From assembly GCA_902496005.1 (NCBI GenBank), contig CABUZI010000029.1, forward strand, positions 1-17,904: a stretch of DNA of 17,904 nucleotides. Direction: 5' to 3'. Source of the stretch: an uncultured Collinsella sp. Lineage in GTDB: Bacteria; Actinomycetota; Coriobacteriia; Coriobacteriales; Coriobacteriaceae. Position 1 is the stretch's first letter. Each line of letters starts with the position of its first letter. The position numbers and the translations under genes are program-made. The notes beneath the pieces were generated by a model. The model was given only the letters and a program-made list of their open reading frames with translations. It was not told where the DNA came from and ran no database searches. Shown piece after piece: positions 6,927 to 15,036 of the stretch.

Positions 6927-6988
6927 CAATCTTGCTCTCTAATTAATCAAGAATCAGTATAATTTTGATTAGCTAGAGAGCAAGATTG
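6927..6988. promoter_or_regulatory. Palindrome enclosing a -10 box before the ATPase gene
   Basis: Arms of 24 nt (6927-6950 and 6965-6988) are inverse copies with two mismatches. The 14-nt centre contains a perfect TATAAT (6958-6963). Transcription would start near 6970, inside the right arm, so the two arms cannot both be in the message and the symmetry must act as DNA. This is the expected layout of an operator bound by a dimeric repressor. The -35 region is poor: a TTGCTC lies 20 bp upstream of the -10, which may mean an activator or weak promoter. A further TTAATCAAG copy lies at 6911-6919. Confidence 0.6.
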
Positions 6989-6995
6989 GAGAATC

Positions 6996-8348
6996 ATGGC
7001 ATTCAACGACTTGATCGCCCAGAAAATAAAGGACTTTGAACAGCAGGGGGTTCCGCAGGTCTTTGAGCGAGACCTTGATCTAGGAAACCCACAGGAGCCA
7101 AAGCGCGACAACATCGTAAATGTGATTGTGGGGGCCCGCCGTTGTGGAAAGACGTATCGCCTGTATCAGGAGATGCGGCGGCTTCAGAGCCGGGGCGTCG
7201 AGCTTGACCGGATGCTTTACTTCAATTTTGAGGATGAGCGCTTGCGCCCGTATGAGCCATCGCTGCTGGCGGACGTGCTCGACACGTTCTATGCGCTGTA
7301 TCCTGTTGCTCGAATCGAGGGCGCTTACATTTTCTTTGACGAGATCCAGGAAATCCCCGAATGGGGTGCGTTTCTGCGGCGTGTAGTCGATACGGAGAAA
7401 GCGACCGTCTATGTGACGGGATCTTCTTCTAAGATGCTGTCCTCAGAACTTAAGAGCGAGTTCAGGGGTCGTTCCCTTGTGCGAGAGCTTTTTCCGTTGA
7501 GTTTTTCGGAATACGTTCGATATAAGACGGGGAGCGTTCCCGAGCCAGATGCGACCTTTTCCCCGAGCGATGCAGCGCTGCTTCGACATCATCTGATCGG
7601 GTATCTTGAACAAGGGGGATTCATCGCGACACTTGAGCAGACGCCTGCAGACGCGATTCAGCTGCTACAGGAATATGCTTCGCGAACGGTCGCCATGGAC
7701 GTCGTTGAACGTTACGACGTCAAGAACCCTCGCCTGGCATCGCTGTTCTTGACGCGGTGTATGGCATCTTCGGGACGAGAGCTGTCAGTGAACAAAGTGT
7801 ACAACGAGTTCAAGAGCAGACAGATACCCGTCAGTCGTAATTCGCTCAGCGATTTACTTGAGTATTATGAGGATGCCTACCTGTTATTTTCTGTGCCGGA
7901 GTTCACGCGTTCATTGGCAAGTAACATGCGGTCTGCGTCTAAGGTCTACGCTGTCGACCCTGCGATGTTTGGAGCATTCTCTCCCGCATCAGCATTGGAC
8001 CAGGGCCAGAGGCTCGAGACCGCAGTGTTCAATGCGCTAAGAAGAAGGACTCCCGCGGTGAGGACCGGCTCGGTCTGCCGCCTGCTGATCAAAGAGAAGA
8101 GCAAAAGCCATGAGGTGGACTTTGTGGCTGGGGACGCACTTCTCATGCGGGCTTATAGCCTGATTCAGGTGAGTGTGGATATGGCAAGTGAGAAAACGCG
8201 CGAGCGCGAAATTGCCGCGCTTGATGCCTCGATGGCCCAGTTCGATCTTGGCGAGTCGGCAATCGTTACCATGGATGAGCAGGCCGATATTCCATGCGAG
8301 CACGGTGCGGTACACGTTGTGCCCGCATGGAAGTGGCTCCTTGCCTAA
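6996..8348 (+). CDS. AAA ATPase with DUF4143-type C-terminus
   Basis: A 450-residue cytoplasmic protein of the AAA_14/DUF4143 class. Walker A GARRCGKT is at 46-53, Walker B YIFFDEIQEIPEW at 111-123 (Asp115, Glu116), a sensor-like TGSSSKML at 141-148, and the family motif FPLSFSEY at 166-173. The C-terminal part holds EVDFV (373-377) followed by SLIQVS (388-393), the place of a PD-(D/E)XK-like nuclease fold; the expected E-x-K is Q-V-S, so nuclease activity is doubtful. Families of this type are widespread single-gene accessory ATPases of unsettled role. GGAG (6988-6991) is four bases before the ATG, rather close. Codon use is visibly more AT-rich than in clpB, and the flanks are AT-rich, suggesting horizontal transfer. 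It is convergent with the next gene, 73 bp away, without a clear terminator. Confidence 0.85.
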   Translation: MAFNDLIAQKIKDFEQQGVPQVFERDLDLGNPQEPKRDNIVNVIVGARRCGKTYRLYQEMRRLQSRGVELDRMLYFNFEDERLRPYEPSLLADVLDTFYALYPVARIEGAYIFFDEIQEIPEWGAFLRRVVDTEKATVYVTGSSSKMLSSELKSEFRGRSLVRELFPLSFSEYVRYKTGSVPEPDATFSPSDAALLRHHLIGYLEQGGFIATLEQTPADAIQLLQEYASRTVAMDVVERYDVKNPRLASLFLTRCMASSGRELSVNKVYNEFKSRQIPVSRNSLSDLLEYYEDAYLLFSVPEFTRSLASNMRSASKVYAVDPAMFGAFSPASALDQGQRLETAVFNALRRRTPAVRTGSVCRLLIKEKSKSHEVDFVAGDALLMRAYSLIQVSVDMASEKTREREIAALDASMAQFDLGESAIVTMDEQADIPCEHGAVHVVPAWKWLLA

Positions 8349-8421
8349 TCATCTATGGACCTGTGGGATCAGGACCTCCTGGCTCCTTCATCACGGTTGG
8401 GGAGCACCTTGCTGCGCCAGG

Positions 8422-9918
8422 CTAGTCCTGGGCTTTGATGCTCGGCAGGAGAATCTGGGCGAGGTAGTCGGTCTCGAGTTTGGTCGCGGTGTCTGCCTTG
8501 CCGTCTTTGCCGACCAACACGTTCTTGATCTGGCTATACGTATAGCGGTTGCCGGTCGTAAGCTCGACAAGCTCAATGGCCGTGTCCATGGGGTAGGTTG
8601 ACACGGGGTTCTGCGTCCGTCCGTTGATGGTCTGGGGCACCACGTACGGATAGACGGGGCCGCTGGCGTAGACGGTATAACCGTTGCCTAGATTGGCCGC
8701 ACCCAAAACCGTATCGCCTTCATCGGGCGTAAAGCTCTCGCCCTCGCGCACCGCGACGAGCGTCACGAGCGGCGTATTGGCGTCGTCGCCCAGATAGATG
8801 CATAGCGTGCTTCCGTTTTGCCAAGTTGCGACCTTGCCGTACCACTCGACGGGAATATCGAGCTGGTAGAGGTCGGTTGCCTTGTGGCGAGCGTCAGCAT
8901 CACGGGACGCCTGTGCCTTTTGCGCGCTCACGGCATTGACGGCGGCGTCGCGCCGCGCGGTTGCTGCCTGCTGGAGCACTTTGGCAGCCGCGGCGGAGCT
9001 CGCACCGCCCTCCTCGGCGTACTTGGCGGCGGCATCGATCTGGTCGTCGGTCACCGTGTCGGCTGAGGGCACCTTAAGCTTAAAGGTGGCTTGAGCGCGC
9101 AGATCCTGCCCGTCATTCTTGACCGTAACCTGGGCCTTGGTGGTCGGGACGGTGTAGATGGTGCCGTCGGCCGCGATGGGGGAGGCGGCGATGGAGAACG
9201 TGTAATCGCCGGGCAGCAGCTTAATGCCGCGACCGTGCTCGTCAACGTAGAGCGTTTCGCTCACGGAAGAACCGTCGGAATCCTGACCGCTCACCTGCAC
9301 GGGAATCTTGGAGCCAGTTGAGCAGTCGAGCCCCGCGGCATGTACGCCAATTTGCACCGACATCATGGTATGGGCGTTTGCGGCAACCACGGCGGCCTGC
9401 TCTTGCCGGTATCCATTCCAAGCGGCATAGCCTGCGCCGCCGGCGACAAGCGCGACGGCTACGACGCCTGCCACCATCAGGTTGCGGCGCTTGGGCGACA
9501 TCTTACGGTGACGAACCTCGGCTTCGCGTGCCGAAGGAACGGACGGTAGGGGAATATCGCCCATGGCGATGGTCTCGTCCACGGCAGGCGCAGAGCCTAA
9601 GCCAGGGAGCTCGCGGGTCAGCGAATCTTCGGCCGGCAAGTTGTCGAGCAAGATGGTTTCCTCGCTCGTGTCGGATCCGGGCTGGTCGTCGGCCTCGCTT
9701 TCGGTGTCTTCGTGATCTGCCTCATCCTCGGCAGGCTCAACGTCGCCTGTATCCTGATCATCGGGCTGCGCCTCGATTTCCGGCTCATCCTGCACATCAA
9801 CGCTCGAATCGTCAAACGCAACATCGTCAAGCGAAATCCGGTCTAGGCTCTCCAGGGCCTCGGCACACGCTTCTGCATCTTGGGCCGCATCCTCTTGGCC
9901 CATCGTCTCATCATTCAT
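8422..9918 (-). CDS. Single-pass membrane protein, unknown function
   Basis: A 498-residue protein if started at ATG 9916-9918, preceded by TTGGGGG (spacing four bases); an ATG at 9972 would add 18 residues without a better site. Residues 1-130 are strongly acidic (many Asp/Glu, a DDQDTGDVEPAEDEADHED-like tract) and presumably cytoplasmic. A Lys/Arg-rich stretch (RHRKMSPKRRN) precedes one transmembrane helix at about 147-167. The rest is extracytoplasmic: a beta-rich segment (about 180-280), an Ala-rich helical segment (about 285-345, AAAAKVLQQAATARRDAAV) and a C-terminal domain of about 150 residues. I do not recognise a family. The layout resembles actinobacterial anchored proteins with a regulatory cytoplasmic tail. 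A phosphorylatable tail or anti-sigma role cannot be shown from sequence. Monocistronic. Confidence 0.75.
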   Translation of the reverse strand: MNDETMGQEDAAQDAEACAEALESLDRISLDDVAFDDSSVDVQDEPEIEAQPDDQDTGDVEPAEDEADHEDTESEADDQPGSDTSEETILLDNLPAEDSLTRELPGLGSAPAVDETIAMGDIPLPSVPSAREAEVRHRKMSPKRRNLMVAGVVAVALVAGGAGYAAWNGYRQEQAAVVAANAHTMMSVQIGVHAAGLDCSTGSKIPVQVSGQDSDGSSVSETLYVDEHGRGIKLLPGDYTFSIAASPIAADGTIYTVPTTKAQVTVKNDGQDLRAQATFKLKVPSADTVTDDQIDAAAKYAEEGGASSAAAAKVLQQAATARRDAAVNAVSAQKAQASRDADARHKATDLYQLDIPVEWYGKVATWQNGSTLCIYLGDDANTPLVTLVAVREGESFTPDEGDTVLGAANLGNGYTVYASGPVYPYVVPQTINGRTQNPVSTYPMDTAIELVELTTGNRYTYSQIKNVLVGKDGKADTATKLETDYLAQILLPSIKAQD

Positions 9919-10043
9919 ACATCCCCCAAGCTCAATATCGGGACAACACTGTACCCAAAAACGGGACCCCATAGAGCCGCCTCATGATTTGAAATCCGAT
10001 TTTATATATGCGCATGTTTTTGAATAGATGAATAGAGACGCAA

Positions 10044-10087
10044 CGACAAAAGCCCCCGAAAAGCGAGCGAAACGCTTTCCGGGGGCT
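10044..10087 (-). terminator. Intrinsic terminator of the DUF5692-like gene
   Basis: Arms 10051-10065 and 10073-10087 pair over 15 bp with one mismatch around a 7-nt loop; on the minus strand the stem is followed by TTTT (10051-10048). It lies about 70 nt after the stop of the leftward membrane-protein gene and ends the tetR-membrane protein transcript. Confidence 0.85.
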
Positions 10088-10154
10088 CTGCGAGGCATTG
10101 GATGAAAAACCTGGCGGGCGGGCCTATGCCCAGGCGCCAACAGCGACCAACATG

Positions 10155-11162
10155 TTACTCGGCGTGAGCGTAATCGACCTTGGCGCGACGAGCGGTGGCC
10201 TTCTCCCAATCGCTGGTGCCCTCAAAGACATCCTGCTTGTAGGGATTGCGACCGAGCTTCTTGGCGCGGTAGGCGATGTAGATGATCGCGGCGACGTTGG
10301 CGACCAGTGCGGCGATCGAGACCGCGGTAGCGGCGCCGGGGTCGAGCGTGGAGTGGGTCACAAAGATGGACTCCTCCTGGAAGTACGGGAACACCTGGGC
10401 AAACATGCACCAAATGGCCAGCGTAAAGGCGCGGTTCTGGATCCAGCCGCCCTTGTTCCAGATAAAGGCGGCGACGGTGGGCGCCAGCAGCAGCACAAAG
10501 CCGCAGAACCAGGAGTGGGTGGGCAGGCAGTTGTAGGTGTAGCAGAAGTTCCAGATATCGTAGGCGATGATGTAGACCCAGGTCATATCGGGCCACAGCA
10601 TATCGGTCTGATCCTCGGAGGCGTAGACGCTCCACCAACCGGTCATGCAGAAGATGTTGATGATACCGGCGATGCCGTTGAACACGTTGTTCCAGCCGGC
10701 CAGCTGCGTAGCACCTTCGGAGGTGACCCAGGTGGACTCGCTCAGGACAAAGAAGTGATAGGCGCTCTCGAAGTCGGATACGACGGCGATCATGATGTTG
10801 ATGGCGACGATCACAAACGGCCATGCGCGGAACCAATGCGCCTTGCCGATCTTTCCCCACTGGTACTTAATGGCAATGAAGCCCCAGCAACCGGCGAGCG
10901 CCGCGTATACCTTGGCGTAGTGGAACCAGCTGTTCTGGTACACATGGGTGGGGTTGGTGAGCGCCCACTCGGCGCCCTGCGAAACGCCCACGGCGATGGC
11001 GACGCAGTAGATGGTCATGGCCAGCGGAGCCACGCCAAAGATGATTGCCGCGCCGAGCTTGGTGCGGCGGCCGACCTCGTTGAGCACGATCAGGCCGATA
11101 AAGACCATGGCCCAGCCGGCCCAGTGGATAAGGATATCGCTACCCCAAACATCGAACAGCAT
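10155..11162 (-). CDS. Nine-helix membrane protein, DUF5692-like
   Basis: A 335-residue integral membrane protein. AAAGGAG (11169-11175) lies six bases before the ATG. About nine hydrophobic segments: 9-29, 37-60, 81-99, 112-130, 157-177, 193-212, 217-235, 245-261 and 277-298; the C-terminal 35 residues are charged and cytoplasmic. Trp, Tyr, Phe and His are unusually frequent at helix ends (IHWAGW, SWFHYAK, AHWFRAW, AYHFF, TGWWSVY, PTHSWFCG). Conserved-looking acidic sites include NEVGRR (Glu29) and SDFESAYHFF. From memory the sequence fits the uncharacterised family DUF5692; I could not check this. The gene follows tetR in the same direction (63-bp gap) and ends at a terminator. Divergence from a multi-[4Fe-4S] flavoprotein gene suggests a shared redox or transport job, for example as membrane partner. 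The function is not known. Confidence 0.85.
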   Translation of the reverse strand: MLFDVWGSDILIHWAGWAMVFIGLIVLNEVGRRTKLGAAIIFGVAPLAMTIYCVAIAVGVSQGAEWALTNPTHVYQNSWFHYAKVYAALAGCWGFIAIKYQWGKIGKAHWFRAWPFVIVAINIMIAVVSDFESAYHFFVLSESTWVTSEGATQLAGWNNVFNGIAGIINIFCMTGWWSVYASEDQTDMLWPDMTWVYIIAYDIWNFCYTYNCLPTHSWFCGFVLLLAPTVAAFIWNKGGWIQNRAFTLAIWCMFAQVFPYFQEESIFVTHSTLDPGAATAVSIAALVANVAAIIYIAYRAKKLGRNPYKQDVFEGTSDWEKATARRAKVDYAHAE

Positions 11163-11180
11163 GCTGCTCTCCTTTCACAC

Positions 11181-11208
11181 GCCCGCGGCCCCTCTTCTGA
11201 TCGCGGGC
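11181..11208 (-). other. Hairpin between tetR and the membrane-protein gene
   Basis: GCCCGCG (11181-11187) and CGCGGGC (11202-11208) pair perfectly over a 14-nt loop, in the 63-bp gap between the two leftward genes and just before the AAAGGAG site. No T-run follows, so it is more likely a processing or stability element than a terminator. Confidence 0.45.
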
Positions 11209-11225
11209 AGTTTGGCCAAATGTCG

Positions 11226-11888
11226 TCAGTTCTGGGGCTTGCGCTCCGGATACTTGGCGGTATAGCCCTCGATGTGGAGTGTCGAGGCGATGATTTCCTT
11301 GACCGTCTCGTCGGGCACATCGGGGTGCGTGCGGATGTACATCAAAAGACCCATGATGAGGGTGTAGAACGTCTCGTAGACATGGTCGATGCGTAGCTCA
11401 TGATGGGCGACAAAATCCACCACGGTGGTGTCGCAGATATACTGCGCCACGCGCTGGACCACGTTGTGCAAAAAGCCGCCGTAGAGCGCGCCGCTGCTCG
11501 AGGTGAGCGTGCTCGGCAGCTCGTGGCCGCTGGCGACCAGGCGCTTAAAGAGCGGGGCGACGGTGTCGAGCGCGCCCTCGATATCGCCGACGGTGCGGTC
11601 GGCGTTCCACTGCTCGAGCTCGGAGATAAAACCGTCGATTGCCTCGTCCATGACGGCGGTGACGGCGGCGTCCATGTCGGCGAAGTAGTGGTAGAACAAT
11701 GAACGCGTGCAGCCGGCTCGCTTGGTCACGGCCGATACCGATAGGTGGGACACGCCCAGCTCGGAGCTTACGGTGCGCACGGCATCGAGGATCTCGCGAC
11801 GGCGTTCGTCGCCCGTCAGGCGCTTTGCCGCGCTATCGGATGCGGGGACGGCATCGACCACAGAGGTACCTGCTGTGTTGTTGCCCAT
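11226..11888 (-). CDS. TetR/AcrR-family transcriptional regulator
   Basis: A 220-residue regulator. The N-terminal TetR DNA-binding domain spans about 29-75: helix 1 RRREILDAVRTVSSELG, then the helix-turn-helix LSVSAVTKRAGCTRSLFYHYF (49-69), which ends in the FYHYF typical of the family. The C-terminal part is helical and variable, as expected for a ligand-binding and dimer domain; its ligand cannot be predicted. A 25-residue Ala/Ser/Thr-rich N-terminal extension precedes the domain. GAAAGG (11898-11903) lies nine bases before the ATG. The gene is divergent from the flavoprotein gene and is followed by the DUF5692-like gene. The shared intergenic region carries paired TTGAC palindromes, so it probably represses both directions, including itself. 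Confidence 0.93.
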   Translation of the reverse strand: MGNNTAGTSVVDAVPASDSAAKRLTGDERRREILDAVRTVSSELGVSHLSVSAVTKRAGCTRSLFYHYFADMDAAVTAVMDEAIDGFISELEQWNADRTVGDIEGALDTVAPLFKRLVASGHELPSTLTSSSGALYGGFLHNVVQRVAQYICDTTVVDFVAHHELRIDHVYETFYTLIMGLLMYIRTHPDVPDETVKEIIASTLHIEGYTAKYPERKPQN

Positions 11889-11942
11889 GTTTTGACGCCT
11901 TTCATCCTCTTTTGCCTGACCGTTCGCCTAACAGTCTTGAAT

Positions 11943-11988
11943 ATTGTTGACGGTTCGTCAATACTATTTTTGACACAATGTCAACAAT
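11943..11988. promoter_or_regulatory. Paired palindromes, probable TetR operator
   Basis: Two 15-bp palindromes with the same design lie 23 bp apart centre to centre: TTGACG-GTT-CGTCAA (11947-11961) and TTGACA-CAA-TGTCAA (11970-11984), consensus TTGACRnnnYGTCAA. The outer flanks add a third symmetry, ATTGTTGAC (11943-11951) against GTCAACAAT (11980-11988). They sit between the divergent tetR and flavoprotein genes, where an operator for both is expected. No convincing -10/-35 pairs could be set, but the TTGAC halves may double as -35 elements. Confidence 0.7.
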
Positions 11989-12076
11989 GGCGGGTGAACG
12001 GCATGGGGCATGCCCGGCCTGCAAAAAAAGAGGGGCGCTGCGGCCTCGTCGGGCTGCGGCAAGAGAAGGGACAACC

Positions 12077-14854
12077 ATGATTCTCAACGGACCGGGGATT
12101 AGTTACACCGAGTTCGACATCGGTTCGGAGTTCGTGCCGCCGCTGCCGGATCATCCGCGCGAGGCCATCGTCAAGCTGTGCGAGCACTGCACCAACCGTC
12201 TACTGCATCGCGATGAGCTGCTGGGCTACGAGTACTGGTCGTTTGCCGAGGCCGCAACCGACGAGCAGGCCGAAGTGCTCTGCAAGATGAAGATGCGCCG
12301 TCCCTATACGCTGCCCGAGATGGTCAAGCTCACCGGCATGCCCGAAGCCGATATCGAGAAGATGCTCGACGACATGAGCTACACGGGTCTGCTCGAGTAC
12401 AACTGGGAAAACCCCGAGCGCGCCAAGCAGTGGGTGCTGCCCATGCTGGTGCCGGGTTCCGCCGAGTTCCTCAACATGCGCATGGGCCAGCTCGAGGAGC
12501 ACCCGGTCTATGCCAAGTTCTTTGAGCAGGCGTCCAAGGGACCGCTGTCCAAGGCCACGCCGATGGTGCCGCCCGGTGGTGCCGGCATCGGCATGCATGT
12601 CATTCCGGTCGAGAAGGCTATCGATGCCGCGAGCACGTCGGTGCCGATCGAGCATATCGAGCATTGGCTCGACAAATACGATGGCAAATATGCCGCTAGC
12701 ACCTGCAGCTGCCGCGCGAGCCGTCGCGTGATGGGTGAGGGCTGCGCCGACGACCCGGCCGATTGGTGCATTGCCGTGGGCGATATGGCCGACTATGTGG
12801 TTGAGACCGACCGCGGCCATTACGTGACGCGCGACGAGGTCTACGACATCCTGCGCCAGGCCGAGGACAACGGCTTTGTGCACCAGATCACCAATATCGA
12901 CGGCGAGAACAAGATCTTCGCTATCTGCAACTGCAACGTCAACGTGTGTTATGCCCTGCGCACCTCTCAGCTGTTCAACACGCCCAACCTGTCGCGCTCG
13001 GCCTATGTCGCCAAGGTCGAGAAGGACAAGTGCGTTGCCTGCGGTCGCTGCGTTGAGGTGTGCCCGGCCGGCGCCGCCAAGCTCGGCCAGAAGCTCTGCA
13101 GCAAAAAGGCCGGCGGACAGGTGCCCGAGTATCCGCGCCAGGAGCTGCCCGACGCCACCAAATGGGATCACACCAAGTGGTCGCCCAACTACCGCAACGA
13201 CAACCGTATCGAGACGCATGAGTCCGGCACCGCTCCCTGCAAGACGGCCTGCCCCGCGCACGTTGCCGTTCAGGGCTATTTGAAGCTCGCGGCTCAGGGT
13301 CGCTATGACGAGGCTCTGGCACTCATTAAGCGCGAGAACCCGCTGCCCGCTATCTGCGGTCGTGTGTGCAACCGCCGCTGTGAGGATGCCTGCACCCGCG
13401 GCCGTGTGGATGCCGCCGTGGCTATCGACGAGGTCAAGAAGTTCATCGCCCAGCGCGATCTGGATGCCGCGACCCGCTACGTCCCGCCCGTGGTGACCCC
13501 GACGCGTGCCGGCGGCTTCGACCAGAAGATCGCCATCATCGGTGCCGGTCCGGCCGGCCTGTCCTGCGCTTTCTACCTGGCCGAGAAGGGCTACAAACCT
13601 GTCGTGTTCGAGAAGAATGAGTACCCGGGCGGCATGCTCACCTACGGCATTCCCAGCTTTAAGCTGCAGAAGGATGTTATCGAGGCCGAGGTCGAGATCA
13701 TTCGCCTGATGGGTGCCGAGTTCCGCTATGGCGTGGAAGTCGGTCGCGACGTGACGCTCGACGAGCTGCGCGCGCAGGGCTTTAAGGCCTTCTACGTTGC
13801 CATTGGCTGCCAGGGCGGCCGCCTTGCCGGTATTCCGGGTGAGGATGCCGAGGACGTGACCGTGGCCGTCGACTTTTTGCGCGAGGTCAACAGTGGCAAG
13901 ATCGACGCGCTGCCCGGCCGCACCATTGTGGTGGGCGGCGGCAACGTGGCTATCGATGTCGCGCGCAACGCCTGCCGTCTGGGTTCCGAGCACGTTGAGA
14001 TGTTCTGCCTGGAGAGCGAGGCCCAGATGCCCGCCAGCGAGGAAGAACGTCGCGAGGCCGTTGAGGACGGCGCTCACATCAGCTGCGGCTGGGGCCCCAA
14101 GGAGATTCACCTGGACGAGGCCGGTCGTGTGTGCGGTATCACCTTCAAGCGCTGCACGCGTGTCTTTGACGACGAGGGCCGTTTTGCGCCCGAGTACGAC
14201 GAGAACGATCTGCGCCGTGTCGATGCCGACCGTGTCGTCATGTCGATTGGCCAGTCCATTGTGTGGGGCGACCTGCTGGCTGGCTCCAAGGTGGAGCTCG
14301 GCCGCGGCCAGGGTGCCCTTGCCGATCCCCAGACCTACCAGACCGCCGAACCCGACATCTTTGTGGGCGGCGACGTCTATACCGGTCCGAGCTTTGCCAT
14401 CGATGCCATCGCCGCCGGTCACGAGGCCGCCGTGTCCATCCATCGCTTTGTGCAGCCGGGCTCCACGCTCACCATCGGCCGCAACCAGCGCCGCTACACC
14501 GCGCTCGACCGCAACGACGTTGTGCTCGAGAGCTACGACAGCGCGAGCCGCGAGGTTGCGCATGTGGACCGCGAACGCGAGAAGGCTGCGCCGTTTAGCG
14601 AGTACGTCGAGACCTTTACCGAGGAGCAGGTGCGCGCCGAGACCGGCCGCTGCCTGGGCTGCGGCGCCTCGATCGTCGACCCCAACAAGTGCATCGGCTG
14701 CGGCCTGTGCACCACCAAGTGCGCGTTTGACGCCATCCATCTGGATCGCGACCGCCCCGAGTGCTCCACGATGGTCAAATACGAGCAAAAGCTCCCAAGC
14801 CTCGGCAAGTATGCGCTCAAGCGTGCGATTAAAATCAAATTCGGGAAGAAGTAA
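12077..14854 (+). CDS. Multi-[4Fe-4S] FAD/NAD(P)H oxidoreductase, GltD-like core
   Basis: A 925-residue protein. The start is ATG 12077 with GAAGGG six bases upstream; an in-frame extension to 11978 would begin inside the operator. Order of parts: an N-terminal region (1-205) with CEHC (35-38) and a winged-helix-like stretch; a cysteine-rich region with CSC (210, 212), Cys223, Cys231 and CNC...C (284, 286, 291); a ferredoxin motif CVACGRCVEVCP (319-330); the GltD/DPYD-type Fe-S helical domain (Cys388, 392, 427, 431, 435, 439); the FAD Rossmann motif GAGPAG (489-494) and PGGMLTYGIP; the NAD(P)H motif VGGGNVAID (619-627); and a C-terminal ferredoxin motif (Cys859, 862, 872, 875, 878, 882). The core resembles the glutamate synthase small subunit, which passes electrons from NADPH to Fe-S clusters. 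The partner is unknown; NfnB- or DPYD-like roles are alternatives. No glutamate synthase large subunit is nearby. Probably cytoplasmic and oxygen-sensitive. Confidence 0.9.
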   Translation: MILNGPGISYTEFDIGSEFVPPLPDHPREAIVKLCEHCTNRLLHRDELLGYEYWSFAEAATDEQAEVLCKMKMRRPYTLPEMVKLTGMPEADIEKMLDDMSYTGLLEYNWENPERAKQWVLPMLVPGSAEFLNMRMGQLEEHPVYAKFFEQASKGPLSKATPMVPPGGAGIGMHVIPVEKAIDAASTSVPIEHIEHWLDKYDGKYAASTCSCRASRRVMGEGCADDPADWCIAVGDMADYVVETDRGHYVTRDEVYDILRQAEDNGFVHQITNIDGENKIFAICNCNVNVCYALRTSQLFNTPNLSRSAYVAKVEKDKCVACGRCVEVCPAGAAKLGQKLCSKKAGGQVPEYPRQELPDATKWDHTKWSPNYRNDNRIETHESGTAPCKTACPAHVAVQGYLKLAAQGRYDEALALIKRENPLPAICGRVCNRRCEDACTRGRVDAAVAIDEVKKFIAQRDLDAATRYVPPVVTPTRAGGFDQKIAIIGAGPAGLSCAFYLAEKGYKPVVFEKNEYPGGMLTYGIPSFKLQKDVIEAEVEIIRLMGAEFRYGVEVGRDVTLDELRAQGFKAFYVAIGCQGGRLAGIPGEDAEDVTVAVDFLREVNSGKIDALPGRTIVVGGGNVAIDVARNACRLGSEHVEMFCLESEAQMPASEEERREAVEDGAHISCGWGPKEIHLDEAGRVCGITFKRCTRVFDDEGRFAPEYDENDLRRVDADRVVMSIGQSIVWGDLLAGSKVELGRGQGALADPQTYQTAEPDIFVGGDVYTGPSFAIDAIAAGHEAAVSIHRFVQPGSTLTIGRNQRRYTALDRNDVVLESYDSASREVAHVDREREKAAPFSEYVETFTEEQVRAETGRCLGCGASIVDPNKCIGCGLCTTKCAFDAIHLDRDRPECSTMVKYEQKLPSLGKYALKRAIKIKFGKK

Positions 14855-14901
14855 GAAACGCAACAAGCAGGAGAACGGCGTAGAGAGCGGTTGGACAGCG
14901 A

Positions 14902-14999
14902 GCGAGTCCCAGGCGTGGCGAGGTGCCTTGAAAGAGGAGGGCATAGGGCTTTTGCCCATGCCCGACGATTGAAAGGCAGATCGCCCGTCTGGGGCTCGC
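14902..14999 (+). ncRNA. Predicted structured leader RNA upstream of hypA
   Basis: By eye, this 98-nt stretch folds into one extended arm of nested helices. P1: 14902-14912 with 14989-14999 (11 bp, one G-U). P2: GGCGA 14917-14921 with TCGCC 14981-14985. P3: TGCCTT 14924-14929 with AAGGCA 14973-14978. P4: GGGCAT-A-GGGC 14939-14949 with GCCCATGCCC 14954-14963 over a TTTT loop. Between P3 and P4 is a symmetrical 9x9 purine-rich internal loop (GAAAGAGGA facing GACGATTGA). It does not encode a plausible protein. I do not recognise a known riboswitch: cobalamin, TPP, FMN, SAM and Moco signatures were looked for and not seen. A cis-regulatory RNA for hypA or a free small RNA are both possible. Confidence 0.5.
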
Positions 15000-15014
15000 G
15001 CAGCGTCAAGCCGA

Positions 15015-15036
15015 CCGCCGTTCGGTAGAACGGCGG
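15015..15036 (+). other. Hairpin overlapping the hypA ribosome binding site
   Basis: CCGCCGTTC (15015-15023) pairs perfectly with GAACGGCGG (15028-15036) over a GGTA loop. The last two Gs belong to the GGAAGG ribosome binding site (15035-15040) for the ATG at 15047, so opening or closing this stem could alter translation. It may work with the structure at 14902-14999. Confidence 0.6.

Noticed and set aside
10098..11396. Plus-strand open frame opposite the DUF5692-like gene and the end of tetR
   Set aside because: Gly/Asp/Val-rich shadow translation that spans two minus-strand genes and a terminator; no ribosome binding site.
11978..12076. Upstream extension of the flavoprotein, with a CPAC motif
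   Set aside because: The upstream start lies inside the operator palindrome and has no ribosome binding site, whereas ATG 12077 has GAAGGG six bases before it.
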